From Arenimonas oryziterrae DSM 21050 = YC6267 (GTDB taxonomy: Bacteria; Pseudomonadota; Gammaproteobacteria; Xanthomonadales; Xanthomonadaceae), in the NCBI RefSeq assembly GCF_000420545.1, contig NZ_ATVD01000003.1, forward strand, positions 310,001 to 374,000: a DNA stretch of 64,000 nucleotides, given 5' to 3'. Below are positions 1 to 8,153 of this stretch, piece by piece (positions within the stretch are counted from its first letter, which is position 1; each line of letters starts with the position of its first letter). The notes below the pieces were generated by a model, which was given only the letters and a program-made list of their open reading frames with translations, ran no database searches and was not told where the DNA came from. The position numbers were made by a program, and so were the translations under genes.

Positions 1-224
1 AAAAACGTGGCGAGGTCGTGGTCGCCGGGATCGATCTGGTACCAGATGCCGCCGCTGCGGCTGGCTTCGAGATAGCTGGCGACGAGCGAGGTTTTTCCGG
101 CGCCGGGCGGACCCATCACCCAGACCAGCGGACGGCTGCGACAGTCGTCCAGCCGTGCGAACAGGCGCTCGCGCGACAGCACCTGATGCAGCTTCGGACG
201 GGTCAGCTTGGCCAGATTGGACAC
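1..224 (-). CDS. STAND/MalT-like P-loop ATPase, N-terminal fragment
   Basis: Only about the first 74 codons lie in the window; the gene runs off the left edge. From a GTG at 224, preceded by a GGGGG stretch, the protein opens with LTRPKLHQVLSRERLF and reaches a Walker A motif, GPPGAGKTS, near residue 40, followed by GIWYQIDPGD. This is the usual beginning of MalT-like/BTAD transcriptional activators, whose STAND NTPase domain is followed by TPR-like repeats and an output domain. The upstream in-frame stop at 258-260 limits the start. The output domain is not visible, so the regulated pathway cannot be named. The family assignment rests on the N-terminus alone. Confidence 0.6.
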   Translation of the reverse strand, partial: MSNLAKLTRPKLHQVLSRERLFARLDDCRSRPLVWVMGPPGAGKTSLVASYLEASRSGGIWYQIDPGDHDLATF

Positions 225-359
225 CGCGCCCCCGGGCTGGCGAATCCGCGGGTCATTCTATGCCGATGGCCTTTCCCGGCAAGCCTCGGGTTTCGGACAG
301 ACAAGGCCGGAAGGCGTGGGTATTTCGGCCTCTTGGCGCGACGGCTTTGCGCGCGGTTT

Positions 360-836
360 TTAGTTCGCGCCGGCGGTCGACTGCTTGAGCACCTGCTGCG
401 CGAGCCACTTCTCGCCTTTTTCCATGAGCTCGATCGGCGTCATCTGCCAGCCGGTGAGCACCATGGTTTCGCCGACGCTGAATTCGAGTTGTTCCTTGGT
501 GAAATTACGCTTGCCGGCGATCACCGCTTCGAGCACGGCGCGGCTGGGCATCGGCGCATTCATCTCGGCGTCTTTTGCGGCGGCGGCCGCGGCGGGATCG
601 GGCTTGCCGTGCATGACCAGCCATTCGATGCGCGCAAGTGCCGCGACCTGCGGATCGGCCGCGCTGCTCGCCTCCGGCGCGGCCGCAGCGAGCGATTTCT
701 GCAAGGTATTGAGCTGACCGGCGACTTTCATGCGCGCCAGGTTGGCGGCATCGCGCGCGTGCTCGGCATCCTCGACGTCCTGCAACGCCTGTTTGAGCTT
801 TGCCTGCAAAACGTCCAGATCGGGGGGAGTGGTCAT
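360..836 (-). CDS. Hypothetical coiled-coil protein, 158 aa
   Basis: I do not recognise this protein. Residues 5-55 are charged and heptad-like (LQAKLKQALQDVEDAEHARD), suggesting an N-terminal coiled coil. An Ala-rich linker and a compact C-terminal part with the phrase GETMVLTGWQMTPIELMEKG follow. No signal peptide or membrane segment is visible, so it is probably cytoplasmic. It is a single gene downstream of folE on the same strand. No Shine-Dalgarno sequence precedes the ATG; instead a perfect TATAAT sits six bases upstream, so the transcript may be leaderless. Codon use looks like that of its neighbours. Confidence 0.7.
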   Translation of the reverse strand: MTTPPDLDVLQAKLKQALQDVEDAEHARDAANLARMKVAGQLNTLQKSLAAAAPEASSAADPQVAALARIEWLVMHGKPDPAAAAAAKDAEMNAPMPSRAVLEAVIAGKRNFTKEQLEFSVGETMVLTGWQMTPIELMEKGEKWLAQQVLKQSTAGAN

Positions 837-842
837 GCCCCG

Positions 843-848
843 ATTATA
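843..848 (-). promoter_or_regulatory. -10 box TATAAT abutting a start codon
   Basis: A consensus TATAAT on the minus strand ends six bases before the ATG at 836. This would place transcription initiation at or next to the start codon (leaderless mRNA). I see no good -35 element. Confidence 0.4.
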
Positions 849-1019
849 GAACCGGCCAGCCGCCGTTTTGCCACCGCATTGGCCGGCCCGTGGCGACAGG
901 GGACGGGCGGGCGGCGGCGGGCCGTTTCGACCAAGCCGGTAACGTGCGGCGACTCGAAACGGCCTCCCGTCGCCCTCCTGTCCAGCCGCCCGCCTCCCGC
1001 GGAAGCCGACACCCGGATC

Positions 1020-1601
1020 CTAGCGGCCGGACATGTCGATGAACTGCAGGAACTCCATGCGCGTGCGCGCATCGTCGCGGAAGGCGCCGAGCATCTTCGA
1101 GGTGACCATGCTCACGCCGCGCTTGTGGATGCCACGCGTGGTCATGCACTCGTGCGCGCCCTCGATGACCACCGCGACGCCACGCGGCTGCAGCACATGC
1201 TCGATGCAGCGTGCGATCTGCGCCGTCATCTTTTCCTGCACCTGGAACCGCCGCGCATAGGTTTCCACCACGCGCGCGAGCTTGCTGATGCCCACGACCT
1301 TGCCGTCGGGCAGATAACCCACATGCGCCTTGCCGATGATCGGCGCCATGTGATGTTCGCAATGCGATTCAAATTCGATGTCGCGCAGCACGATCATCTC
1401 GTCGTAGCCCGCCACTTCTTCGAACGTGCGCGCGAGATACTCGGCCGGGTCCTCGCCGTAACCGGAGAACCAGTCCTTGTACGCCTTGGCCACGCGCTTG
1501 GGCGTGTCGATCAGGCCCTCGCGCGCCGGATCTTCGCCGGCCCAGCGCAGCAATACGCGGACGGCCGCTTCGGCCTCGGCCTGGGTAGTGGGTTCGCTCA
1601 T
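1020..1601 (-). CDS. folE: GTP cyclohydrolase I (FolE)
   Basis: Converts GTP to 7,8-dihydroneopterin triphosphate, the first step of folate and pterin synthesis; cytoplasmic homodecamer in the family. The zinc ligands are visible in SHCEHHMAP and in [13 protein letters not shown], and the length (193 aa) is normal. I chose the ATG at 1601 because GGGAGA lies seven bases upstream; the longer reading from 1625 adds eight residues ahead of that ribosome site. The product could supply the pterin cofactor for the phenylalanine hydroxylase encoded at 8751, although the two genes are not linked in an operon. Confidence 0.96.
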   Translation of the reverse strand: MSEPTTQAEAEAAVRVLLRWAGEDPAREGLIDTPKRVAKAYKDWFSGYGEDPAEYLARTFEEVAGYDEMIVLRDIEFESHCEHHMAPIIGKAHVGYLPDGKVVGISKLARVVETYARRFQVQEKMTAQIARCIEHVLQPRGVAVVIEGAHECMTTRGIHKRGVSMVTSKMLGAFRDDARTRMEFLQFIDMSGR

Positions 1602-1659
1602 GTGGTTCTCCCGATTCGACGGCACAGATTACCCAAGCCCCGTGATGCCCGCGTGCGCA

Positions 1660-2886
1660 TCATTCGCCGCGCGTGACCCGCCACGCCACCAGCCCGCCCA
1701 GCGCGACCATCGTCGCCGCCAGGTAGAACGTCGCGCCGGCCAGCACGCCGTGCAGGTTCGCATGCACCACGGCGGCAAAGGTCTGCGTGAACAGGGCCGG
1801 CGCGAGAATGCCGGCGATCGAGTTCAAGCTGCCGATCGCGCCCTGCAGACGGCCCTGCTCCTGCGGCGAAACATGCCGCGTCATGATCGCCTGCGCGGAG
1901 GGATTGGCCACGCCCCAGAGCGCGGCCAGCGGCATCGCCGCCCAGAACCAGTAGCCGGTCGGCGCCAAGCCGTAACACAGGAAACCCAGCGCCCCGCAGC
2001 CCATGCCGAACATCAGCGCGCGGCGCTCGCCCAGCTTTTTCACGATGCGTCCGACCAGACCACCCTGCACGATGATCGTGGTCACGCCGACGATCAGCAG
2101 GGTGTAGCCGACCATCTTCAGGCCCCAGCCGAAGCGGTAGTCGGCATAGAGCACGAAGGTCATCGGATAGACCAGATGCGCCAGGCCCATGAGGAAGACG
2201 ACGCTGGCCAGGCCGAACAGCTCCGGATGCCCGCGCAGCAGGCGCAGCGAGGCGAGCGGGTTCGCACGCTTCCACTCGAACTGCGGCGAGCGGTTTTCCG
2301 GCACCAGCGACTCGGGCAGGACGAACAGGCCGTAGCAGAAATTGGCCAGGCACAGGCCCGCCGCGACCATGAAGGGCATGCGGATGTCGATCAGGCCCAG
2401 CCAGGCGCCGAACACCGGCGCGAACGTGAAGCCCAGACCGAAGGCCATGCCGAGTTTGCCGAACGCCGCCGCGCGTTTTTCCGGCGGCGTCACGTCGGCG
2501 ATGTAGGCATTGGCCGTGCTGAAACTCGCCGAGGTGACGCCCGACAACAAGCGGCCGATGAACAGCCAGGGCAGGGTCTGCGCGAAGGCCATGATCAGGA
2601 AATCGAGCGCCAGACCGAGGTTGGAGATCAGGATCACCGGTCGCCGACCGAAACGATCGGACAACGCGCCCTGCACCGGCGCGCTGAAGAACTGCATGAC
2701 CATGTAGCCGGTGGCGAACAGACCGTGCCAGGCCGTGGCGCGACCGATGTCGCCGCCCATGAACTGCTTGAGCAGTTGCGGCAGCACCGGAATGATCAGT
2801 CCGAACGAAAGGATGTCGATCAGGACGGTGACGAAGATGAAAGCCAGCGCGGCGCGGCGCACGGGCTGGGCGACGGATGCGTCCAC
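1660..2886 (-). CDS. MFS transporter, TCR/Tet-like
   Basis: Twelve-helix major facilitator, about 408 aa. The first helix begins near LAFIFVTVLIDILSFGLIIP, and the loop 2-3 signature is present as GALSDRFGRRPV. The LSGVTSASFSTANAYIADVT segment in helix 5 is typical of TetA/TCR-type drug:H+ antiporters. The substrate cannot be read from the sequence. The longest frame (from 2955) runs into the intergenic hairpin repeat, which argues for the internal GTG at 2886, preceded by AGGA. It lies downstream of rlmI on the same strand but is separated by that repeat. Confidence 0.85.
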   Translation of the reverse strand: MDASVAQPVRRAALAFIFVTVLIDILSFGLIIPVLPQLLKQFMGGDIGRATAWHGLFATGYMVMQFFSAPVQGALSDRFGRRPVILISNLGLALDFLIMAFAQTLPWLFIGRLLSGVTSASFSTANAYIADVTPPEKRAAAFGKLGMAFGLGFTFAPVFGAWLGLIDIRMPFMVAAGLCLANFCYGLFVLPESLVPENRSPQFEWKRANPLASLRLLRGHPELFGLASVVFLMGLAHLVYPMTFVLYADYRFGWGLKMVGYTLLIVGVTTIIVQGGLVGRIVKKLGERRALMFGMGCGALGFLCYGLAPTGYWFWAAMPLAALWGVANPSAQAIMTRHVSPQEQGRLQGAIGSLNSIAGILAPALFTQTFAAVVHANLHGVLAGATFYLAATMVALGGLVAWRVTRGE

Positions 2887-2954
2887 GGGCGGTCCTGCAG
2901 GGGGATTTTGGGAGTTTACCAGCGAACAGCCTCCCCTCATCCGCCCTGCGGGCA

Positions 2955-3024
2955 CCTTCTCCCCGATGGGGAGAAGGGAATCTCGCCGTCGCAGATGACT
3001 CCCTCTCCCGCTCGCGGGAGAGGG
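2955..3024. repeat. Twin-hairpin intergenic repeat (REP/BIME-like)
   Basis: Two perfect hairpins lie between rlmI and the MFS gene. The first is CCTTCTCCCC (2955-2964), loop GAT, GGGGAGAAGG (2968-2977). The second is CCCTCTCCCGC (3001-3011), loop TC, GCGGGAGAGGG (3014-3024), followed by CCGGGGCGAGGG. The second half resembles a GC-rich repeat that is very widespread in proteobacterial intergenic DNA. It may also act as a transcription or mRNA-stability boundary. Confidence 0.7.
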
Positions 3025-3036
3025 CCGGGGCGAGGG

Positions 3037-4224
3037 TCAGTCGACCCGGCAGAACACCGCCTTGAGATACCGGCTTTCCTTCACATGCGCCATGAACGGA
3101 TGATCGCCGCCCGCGCCCGACACTTTCAGGATCTGCACCGTGCGACCGGCGTAGAACGCCGCGCGGCGGATCATGTCGAGGAATTCCTCTTCACTGACCA
3201 GGCCCGTGCACGAACACGTCAGCAGGATGCCGCCTGGCGCAGTGACCTGCATCGCCAGCTTGTTCATGTCGTTGTACTTCTTCAGCGCGGTGATGACCTC
3301 ATCGCGGTCGCGCGTGAGCTTGGCCGGATCGAGGATGACCACGTCGAACTGTTCGCCGCGCGCCTGGGCGTCGCGCAGATACGGGAACAGGTCGGCCTGC
3401 ACGAACTTGATCTTCGCGTTGTTCAAGCGCGCATTTTTTTCCGCGATCTCGAGGATGCCCTCGTCGAGATCGATGCCGATCACTTCCTCCGCTTCGCCGC
3501 GAGCTTTCGCGTAGATCGCGAACCCGCCGGAATTGCAGCAGATGTCGAGCACGCGCTTGCCCTTGGTGAAGCGCGTGAGGAATTCGCGGTTGTCGCGCTG
3601 GTCGGCGAAAAAGCCGGTCTTGTGGCCGCTGCCGGGGCTGGCGCGGAACTTCAGTCCGTATTCGGTGATGACGCTCGGTGCCGGTGCCTCGGGCGCACGG
3701 AAGTCGAAGCTCTCCTGCTTTTGCACGTGTTCTTCGGCGAAGCTGTAGAAGCGGCAGCCCGGGAAACATTCCTTGAGCGCGTTGTAGATCCACTCGCGGT
3801 GTCGGAATGCGCCGGCCGAGAAGAACTCGACCACGAGCAGGTCGCCGTAGCGATCGACCACGAGCCCGGACAGACCGTCGCCTTCCGAATGCACGACGCG
3901 CCAGGCGTCAGTGACCTCGTCCAGGCGCAGCATGTCGCGGCGCAGGGCGACGGCGGCGCGGATCTTCTTGAGGAAAAACGCCTCGTCGATCGTTTCCTCG
4001 AAATCCTCGGTCAGCACGCGCAGGGCGATGCGGGAATGGCCGTTGTAGAACCCGCGCGCGACCCAGTGGCCGGTGTTGTCGACGATTTCCACGATCGAGC
4101 CCGGCTTGGGCTTGGCGACCGGCTTTTCGACCATCTTCTGGAAGATCCAGGGGTGGTTGGAGCGCCGTTCGATCTTCAGATGAACGACGGGCAGGTCGGT
4201 ATGGGCGGGGCGGGCGGTAGTCAT
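3037..4224 (-). CDS. rlmI: 23S rRNA m5C methyltransferase, RlmI-like
   Basis: A class I SAM-dependent methyltransferase with an N-terminal PUA-like domain; RlmI methylates C1962 of 23S rRNA. The protein has 395 aa from the ATG at 4224. SAM-binding motif I is VLDICCNSGGFAIYA, and HKTGFFADQRDNR precedes it as in the RlmI/RlmK group. Motif IV reads ILDPAKL rather than the commoner DPPKF, and SCTG near the C-terminus matches the usual SCSG. The 17 codons upstream of 4224 are not needed: a TACAAT box lies six bases before that ATG and no Shine-Dalgarno is seen, suggesting a leaderless message. It is divergent from the Mn2+ riboswitch/terC unit. Confidence 0.88.
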   Translation of the reverse strand: MTTARPAHTDLPVVHLKIERRSNHPWIFQKMVEKPVAKPKPGSIVEIVDNTGHWVARGFYNGHSRIALRVLTEDFEETIDEAFFLKKIRAAVALRRDMLRLDEVTDAWRVVHSEGDGLSGLVVDRYGDLLVVEFFSAGAFRHREWIYNALKECFPGCRFYSFAEEHVQKQESFDFRAPEAPAPSVITEYGLKFRASPGSGHKTGFFADQRDNREFLTRFTKGKRVLDICCNSGGFAIYAKARGEAEEVIGIDLDEGILEIAEKNARLNNAKIKFVQADLFPYLRDAQARGEQFDVVILDPAKLTRDRDEVITALKKYNDMNKLAMQVTAPGGILLTCSCTGLVSEEEFLDMIRRAAFYAGRTVQILKVSGAGGDHPFMAHVKESRYLKAVFCRVD

Positions 4225-4230
4225 GGCGCC

Positions 4231-4236
4231 ATTGTA
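4231..4236 (-). promoter_or_regulatory. -10 box TACAAT abutting the rlmI start
   Basis: TACAAT on the minus strand, six bases (GGCGCC) before the rlmI ATG at 4224. The expected transcription start coincides with the start codon. The -35 region is GC-rich and not recognisable. Confidence 0.4.
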
Positions 4237-4275
4237 CCGGCTGGGCCCGGAGCCGCTGCTCGAGACCCCATCCAC

Positions 4276-4303
4276 GTGACATTCACGGGCCGGGCGCGTT
4301 AAT
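4276..4303 (+). promoter_or_regulatory. Candidate sigma-70 promoter of the terC riboswitch unit
   Basis: GTGACA (4276-4281), 16 bases, then GTTAAT (4298-4303). Initiation seven to nine bases further on would begin the RNA right at the 5' strand of the riboswitch P1 stem (4312), a position that supports the call. Confidence 0.45.
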
Positions 4304-4311
4304 CTGGCGGT

Positions 4312-4422
4312 GAAGGGGAGTAGCTCCCGCTTCCGAGATCGTCAATACGAGGGCAACCCCCTCCGGTCCGGAAGGCAGGTCAAGACCTGCGAGCAAGACC
4401 TTCGTCCTCCGGGGCGAAGGTC
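4312..4422 (+). promoter_or_regulatory. yybP-ykoY (Mn2+) riboswitch aptamer and switching region
   Basis: The hallmark sequences are present: GGGGAGTAGCTCC at 4315-4327 and GCAAGACCTT around 4393-4402. GAAGG (4312-4316) can pair with CCTTC (4399-4403) as P1. The same 3' strand, extended as GACCTTC (4397-4403), is perfectly complementary to GAAGGTC (4416-4422), giving a mutually exclusive hairpin. A strong terminator follows at 4440-4465, immediately ahead of a TerC/Alx gene. This family binds Mn2+ and commonly controls Mn2+ exporters and TerC/Alx proteins. The exact coupling between aptamer and terminator is inferred. Confidence 0.88.
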
Positions 4423-4439
4423 TGTCCGAAATCGAACAG

Positions 4440-4465
4440 CCCTGCGCCTTGGTCGCGGGGTTTTT
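4440..4465 (+). terminator. Rho-independent terminator in the terC leader
   Basis: CCCTGCG (4440-4446), loop CCTTGGT, CGCGGGG (4454-4460; one G-T pair), then TTTTT. It lies 18 bases before the terC ATG and after the riboswitch, so it is the likely expression platform; metal binding would favour read-through. Confidence 0.8.
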
Positions 4466-4482
4466 CATTCTCGGAGCTCGAC

Positions 4483-5436
4483 ATGCAAAGTATTGGCACC
4501 CCGATGATGTGGACGGCGTTCGCCGTCTTCGTGGTCATCGCTTTGATCGTGGACCTGCTGGTCCTCAAGCAGAACGGTCCGCATCGCGTCGGCCGGCGCG
4601 AAGCCCTGATCTGGAGCGCGGCCTGGATCGGTCTGGCGCTGCTGTTCAATGCCGGCCTGTGGTGGTACCTGAAAACACATCTTCCCGCGGTCGACGCCGA
4701 CCGGGTCGCGACCGAATTCCTGACCGGCTACCTGGTCGAGAAGGCGCTCGCGGTCGACAACATCTTCGTGTTCCTGATGCTGTTCAACTATTTCGCGGTG
4801 CCGGCGCCGTCGCAGCAGCGCGTGCTGATTTTCGGCGTGCTCGGCGCAATCGTGTTGCGCGCGGTGATGATCTTCGTCGGCGCGGCGCTGATCGCGCAGT
4901 TCCACTGGATCCTGTACCTGTTCGGCGCCTTCCTGCTGCTGACCGGCGCGAAAATGCTCTGGGCCGCCGGCAAGGAACCGGACCTGGAGAACAATCCGCT
5001 GCTGCGCTGGTTGACCACGCACCTGCCGCTGACGCGCGGCTATCGCGGCGAAGCGTTGTGGCTGGGCGAAGGCGGCCGACGCAAGTACACGCCGCTGTTC
5101 GTGGTGCTGGTGATGATCGGCGTGACCGATGTGATCTTCGCGGTCGATTCGATTCCGGCGATCTTCGCCATCACCACCGACCCGTTCATCGTGCTGACCT
5201 CAAACGTGTTCGCGGTGCTGGGCCTGCGCGCGCTGTATTTCCTGCTCGCGGACATGGCGGCAAAATTCCACCTGCTGTCCTACGGCCTGGCCGCCGTGCT
5301 GATCTTCATCGGCGCGAAGATGCTGCTGGTCGACGCGATCAAGATTCCGGTGTTCGCCTCGCTTGGCGTGGTCGTGACCCTGATCGCGATGGCGATGGTG
5401 CTGAGCCTGTGGATCAAGCCCCGCCCGACAACGTAG
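4483..5436 (+). CDS. alx: TerC/Alx-family membrane protein, riboswitch-controlled
   Basis: An integral membrane protein of 317 aa with about nine hydrophobic segments. The family motifs EKALAVDNIFVF (near residue 87) and DVIFAVDSIPAIFAIT (near residue 210) carry the conserved acidic residues thought to bind metal in Alx/TerC/MntP-like exporters. E. coli Alx has nearly the same length and is also controlled by a yybP-ykoY element. Here a Mn2+ riboswitch and terminator lie just upstream, so Mn2+ export or homeostasis is the likely role. GGAG at 4473-4476 supports the ATG. A tellurium-resistance role, implied by the TerC name, is not supported by context. Confidence 0.9.
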   Translation: MQSIGTPMMWTAFAVFVVIALIVDLLVLKQNGPHRVGRREALIWSAAWIGLALLFNAGLWWYLKTHLPAVDADRVATEFLTGYLVEKALAVDNIFVFLMLFNYFAVPAPSQQRVLIFGVLGAIVLRAVMIFVGAALIAQFHWILYLFGAFLLLTGAKMLWAAGKEPDLENNPLLRWLTTHLPLTRGYRGEALWLGEGGRRKYTPLFVVLVMIGVTDVIFAVDSIPAIFAITTDPFIVLTSNVFAVLGLRALYFLLADMAAKFHLLSYGLAAVLIFIGAKMLLVDAIKIPVFASLGVVVTLIAMAMVLSLWIKPRPTT

Positions 5437-5478
5437 GCGGCCGCTTGCCTTCGCCCACCTCCGCCCCATCTATCCCGA

Positions 5479-6252
5479 ATGGACGCCACCAACCTCGATC
5501 CCGAACTCGCCGCCGCCCCGACCGTGCTTGCCCGGTTCCGGCGCGCACTGAACCTGAGCATGGCCGCGGTCATCGCCCTGACCGCGGTCTTTCTGGCGCA
5601 GGGGCAGTTCGATGTCGCGCCGTTCTCGATTCATCCGCAGGATCCGGCCGCGCTGATCGGCGTGCTGACCGCGCCGCTGCTGCACGGCTCGGCCGGGCAC
5701 CTGGCCTCGAATGCGATTTCCGTGCTGATCCTGGGCACGCTGGCGGGCACGGTGTTTCCGCGCGCGACACTGCGTGCGCTGCCGGTGATCTGGATCGGGT
5801 CGGGCCTGGGGACCTGGCTGATCGCCACACAGGGCTACCACCTCGGCGCCAGTGGCGTGACGCATGGCCTCGGATTCCTCGTGTTCACGCTCGGCCTGTT
5901 GCGTCGCGACCGGCCGTCGATGGCGGCGGCGCTGATCGCGTTCTTTTTCTTCGGCGGCATGCTGCTGACGGTGCTGCCGCACGAACTGGGCGTGTCCTGG
6001 GAATACCACCTCGCCGGCGCCGTCATGGGCGTGCTCGCGGGCATCGTCTGGCGGCATGCCGATCCGGCGCCGCCGCGGCGTCGTTACAGCTGGGAGGACG
6101 AAGAAGACGCGGAAAACCCGGTCGCCGATCCCGAGCTCGACCTGCCGCGTCCCGACGAGGTGCCGGTGCTCTGGCGCCGGCCGCCGCCGGTCGCGCCGGG
6201 CGACAATGTCGTTGAATTCCGCCGACCAAAGTCCGATTCTGTGGGCGAGTAG
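5479..6252 (+). CDS. Rhomboid-family intramembrane serine protease
   Basis: A polytopic protein of 257 aa with about six hydrophobic helices. The catalytic serine motif is present as LGASGVTHG (near residue 127), and a histidine in the last helix lies in YHLAGAVMGV. HGSAGHLASNAIS resembles the conserved H-x-x-x-N region of rhomboids. The C-terminal 60 residues are an unusual cytoplasmic tail, acidic and then proline/arginine-rich (YSWEDEEDAEN, RRPPPVAPG). It follows terC by 42 bases on the same strand and may be cotranscribed. The substrate is unknown. Confidence 0.85.
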   Translation: MDATNLDPELAAAPTVLARFRRALNLSMAAVIALTAVFLAQGQFDVAPFSIHPQDPAALIGVLTAPLLHGSAGHLASNAISVLILGTLAGTVFPRATLRALPVIWIGSGLGTWLIATQGYHLGASGVTHGLGFLVFTLGLLRRDRPSMAAALIAFFFFGGMLLTVLPHELGVSWEYHLAGAVMGVLAGIVWRHADPAPPRRRYSWEDEEDAENPVADPELDLPRPDEVPVLWRRPPPVAPGDNVVEFRRPKSDSVGE

Positions 6253-6336
6253 ACACTAACGGCCGGATTCGGTCGCCGGCCTGGTCCGGGAGTTGCATCG
6301 AACTACTCACCCCTTTCCGTGAGGCGCCTGGTTGCA

Positions 6337-7512
6337 ATGGCCTGGACGTTCGACATCCGCACCGCCCTGTTCCTCGGCGCCTTCCTGTCGCTGCTGATCG
6401 GCGTGCTGTTGCTGGTCGTGCGGCGCAGTGTCAGCGGCGGGCTGCAGCCAAGCCTGCGCTGGTGGATCGCCGGCACCTTGCTGTATCCGGTCGGTTTCAC
6501 CCTGATCGCGCTGCGCGGCGTCATCGACGACCTGTGGACGGCCGTGGTCTCGAACATGGCCATCGCCGCCGCGTTCGCCTGCTTCGCGGTCGCGCTGCGC
6601 GTGTTCAACGGCGGCCCGCAGCGACGCACGCGCCTGGGCGTGCTGGTGGTCCTGGTCGCCGCGACCGCGGCGTATTTCACGTTCTGGATTCCGGACCTGT
6701 CGGCCCGCACGGGCTGGATCTCCGCGCTCGATGCGATCCTGCTCGGCAGTTCGGCGCGCGCGATCTACCGCCGCGGCCAGGCCCTGAGCGCCGCGATGCA
6801 CGTCACCGGCTTTCTCTTCGTGTTCAGTACCGTGTTGATGATCTTGCGCTCGGGCCAGCACCTGATCCTGCATACCGGCATCAGTACCGTGTTCACGCCG
6901 ACGCCGATGCAGGTGACCGCGTTCGGGTTCGGCGGCCTGTTACCGGTCATCGGCACGGTCGGCTTCCTGCTCATGTGCACCGAACGCAGCCAGCAGGAGC
7001 TGGCCTCGGCCGCCCGCCTGGACTACCTCACCGGCATCTGCAACCGGCGCGCGATCGAAGACCTCGCCTCGCGCGCGATCGCCGCTGCCCGCCGGCACGG
7101 CATGCCGCTGGCGATGATGATCATCGACGTCGACCACTTCAAACGCATCAATGACGAACACGGCCACGAAGCCGGCGATCAGGCGCTGATCGAAACCGTG
7201 CGCCGCATCCGCGACAGTCTGCGCGCCGAGGATCTGGTCGGGCGCCTGGGTGGCGAGGAATTCGTCGCGGTCATGCCCAATACCGATGCGCAAAGCGCGC
7301 TCGCGGCGGCCGGTCGCACGCGCCAGGCCTTCGCCGATGCGCCGATGTTCGTGTCCGGCAGCCAGGTACGCGTGACCGTGTCGGTCGGCGTGGCCGTGCT
7401 CGTGGCCGAAGACGCACAGTTCTCGCACCTGCTGCGCCGCGCCGATCGCGCGATGTACGCGGCCAAGGCCGCCGGCCGCAACCGCGTGATGCTCGACGGC
7501 GCCGAAACCTGA
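6337..7512 (+). CDS. Membrane diguanylate cyclase (GGDEF) with intact I-site
   Basis: About six N-terminal transmembrane segments (residues 5-210) precede a C-terminal GGDEF domain. The active site is GRLGGEEF, with the metal/GTP-binding segment [23 protein letters not shown] lies five residues before GGEEF, so the RxxD product-inhibition site is present. It is expected to make c-di-GMP from two GTP at the inner membrane in response to an unidentified signal sensed by the membrane part. The start is uncertain: a GTG at 6319 would add six residues, but GAGG upstream of 6337 favours the ATG. Confidence 0.9.
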   Translation: MAWTFDIRTALFLGAFLSLLIGVLLLVVRRSVSGGLQPSLRWWIAGTLLYPVGFTLIALRGVIDDLWTAVVSNMAIAAAFACFAVALRVFNGGPQRRTRLGVLVVLVAATAAYFTFWIPDLSARTGWISALDAILLGSSARAIYRRGQALSAAMHVTGFLFVFSTVLMILRSGQHLILHTGISTVFTPTPMQVTAFGFGGLLPVIGTVGFLLMCTERSQQELASAARLDYLTGICNRRAIEDLASRAIAAARRHGMPLAMMIIDVDHFKRINDEHGHEAGDQALIETVRRIRDSLRAEDLVGRLGGEEFVAVMPNTDAQSALAAAGRTRQAFADAPMFVSGSQVRVTVSVGVAVLVAEDAQFSHLLRRADRAMYAAKAAGRNRVMLDGAET

Positions 7513-7516
7513 GCGC

Positions 7517-8143
7517 TCAGGACAGTCCGAGCTGACGGTCGTGCACGCGCGACCAGACCCCCTGAGAAACGATCGCGCCGCACAGGCACAGGAACATGTC
7601 CCATTGCGTGTCCCAGACATCGCCCTGGGTCGCGAGAAACGCGTCGGCCTTGCCGCCCCAGACCAGCGCCGACCACCATTCGATCATCTCGAAGAACGCG
7701 CTGAACGCCAGGCACGCGCAGGTCACCAGCACGAACAGCCAGGTGCCGCGCGTGAGCGGACTGGTGCGCAACAACAACTCGCGCACCAGCACCGCCGGCA
7801 CGAAGCCCTGCATGAAGTGACCGAGGCGGTCGTAGTGGTTGCGCGCCAGGCCGAAGGTCTCGCGCGCCCAGTCGCCGAGCGGGGTTTCGGCATAGGTGTA
7901 GTGACCGCCGTACATCAACACCAGCGCATGCAGCGCGAGCAGCCAGCACAGCAGGCGCGTGAGCGGAAACGCACGCCAGCGCCACGCGACCAGGGGCAGG
8001 CCGATCAGGATCCAGACGATCTCCAGTACCCAGGTCATCGGATCCTTGCAGCCGATCGCCGACACGACCAGGGCCGCCAATACGCCCCAGAGCAGAAAAT
8101 GCGCTTCGCCGCGACCCGGGGACTGCAGGGTGTGCATCGTCAT
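7517..8143 (-). CDS. YjdF-like (DUF2238) inner-membrane protein
   Basis: A membrane protein of 208 aa with about six hydrophobic segments. It shows the family signatures HYTYAETPLGDW and RNHYDRLGHFMQGFVPA, and the acidic/aromatic run FFEMIEWW in a later helix. The biochemical role of the family is unknown. It is convergent with the GGDEF gene, whose stop is only five bases away, and lies 10 bases downstream of the Lrp gene on the same strand, so lrp-yjdF cotranscription is plausible. AGGA six bases before the ATG at 8143 supports the start. Confidence 0.85.
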   Translation of the reverse strand: MTMHTLQSPGRGEAHFLLWGVLAALVVSAIGCKDPMTWVLEIVWILIGLPLVAWRWRAFPLTRLLCWLLALHALVLMYGGHYTYAETPLGDWARETFGLARNHYDRLGHFMQGFVPAVLVRELLLRTSPLTRGTWLFVLVTCACLAFSAFFEMIEWWSALVWGGKADAFLATQGDVWDTQWDMFLCLCGAIVSQGVWSRVHDRQLGLS

Positions 8144-8153
8144 CGTGAGTCCT

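Noticed and set aside
1-224. Possible defence-type STAND ATPase at the left edge
   Set aside because: The visible part resembles MalT/BTAD regulators, not Avs or other defence NTPases, and no other defence genes are near. The output domain is outside the window.
18-1676. Long open frame on the plus strand (552 aa)
   Set aside because: It lies antisense to folE, the coiled-coil gene and the ATPase fragment. Its composition (Arg/His/Gly-rich without domains) is that of a shadow frame in GC-rich DNA.
4270-4290. Possible third parS (CCACGTGACATTC)
   Set aside because: Only the central CCACGTG matches; the flanks break the palindrome. It coincides with the terC promoter region.
1477-4302. A 941-aa open frame on the plus strand
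   Set aside because: Antisense to the MFS gene and rlmI, both with clear family motifs. No domain or ribosome site.
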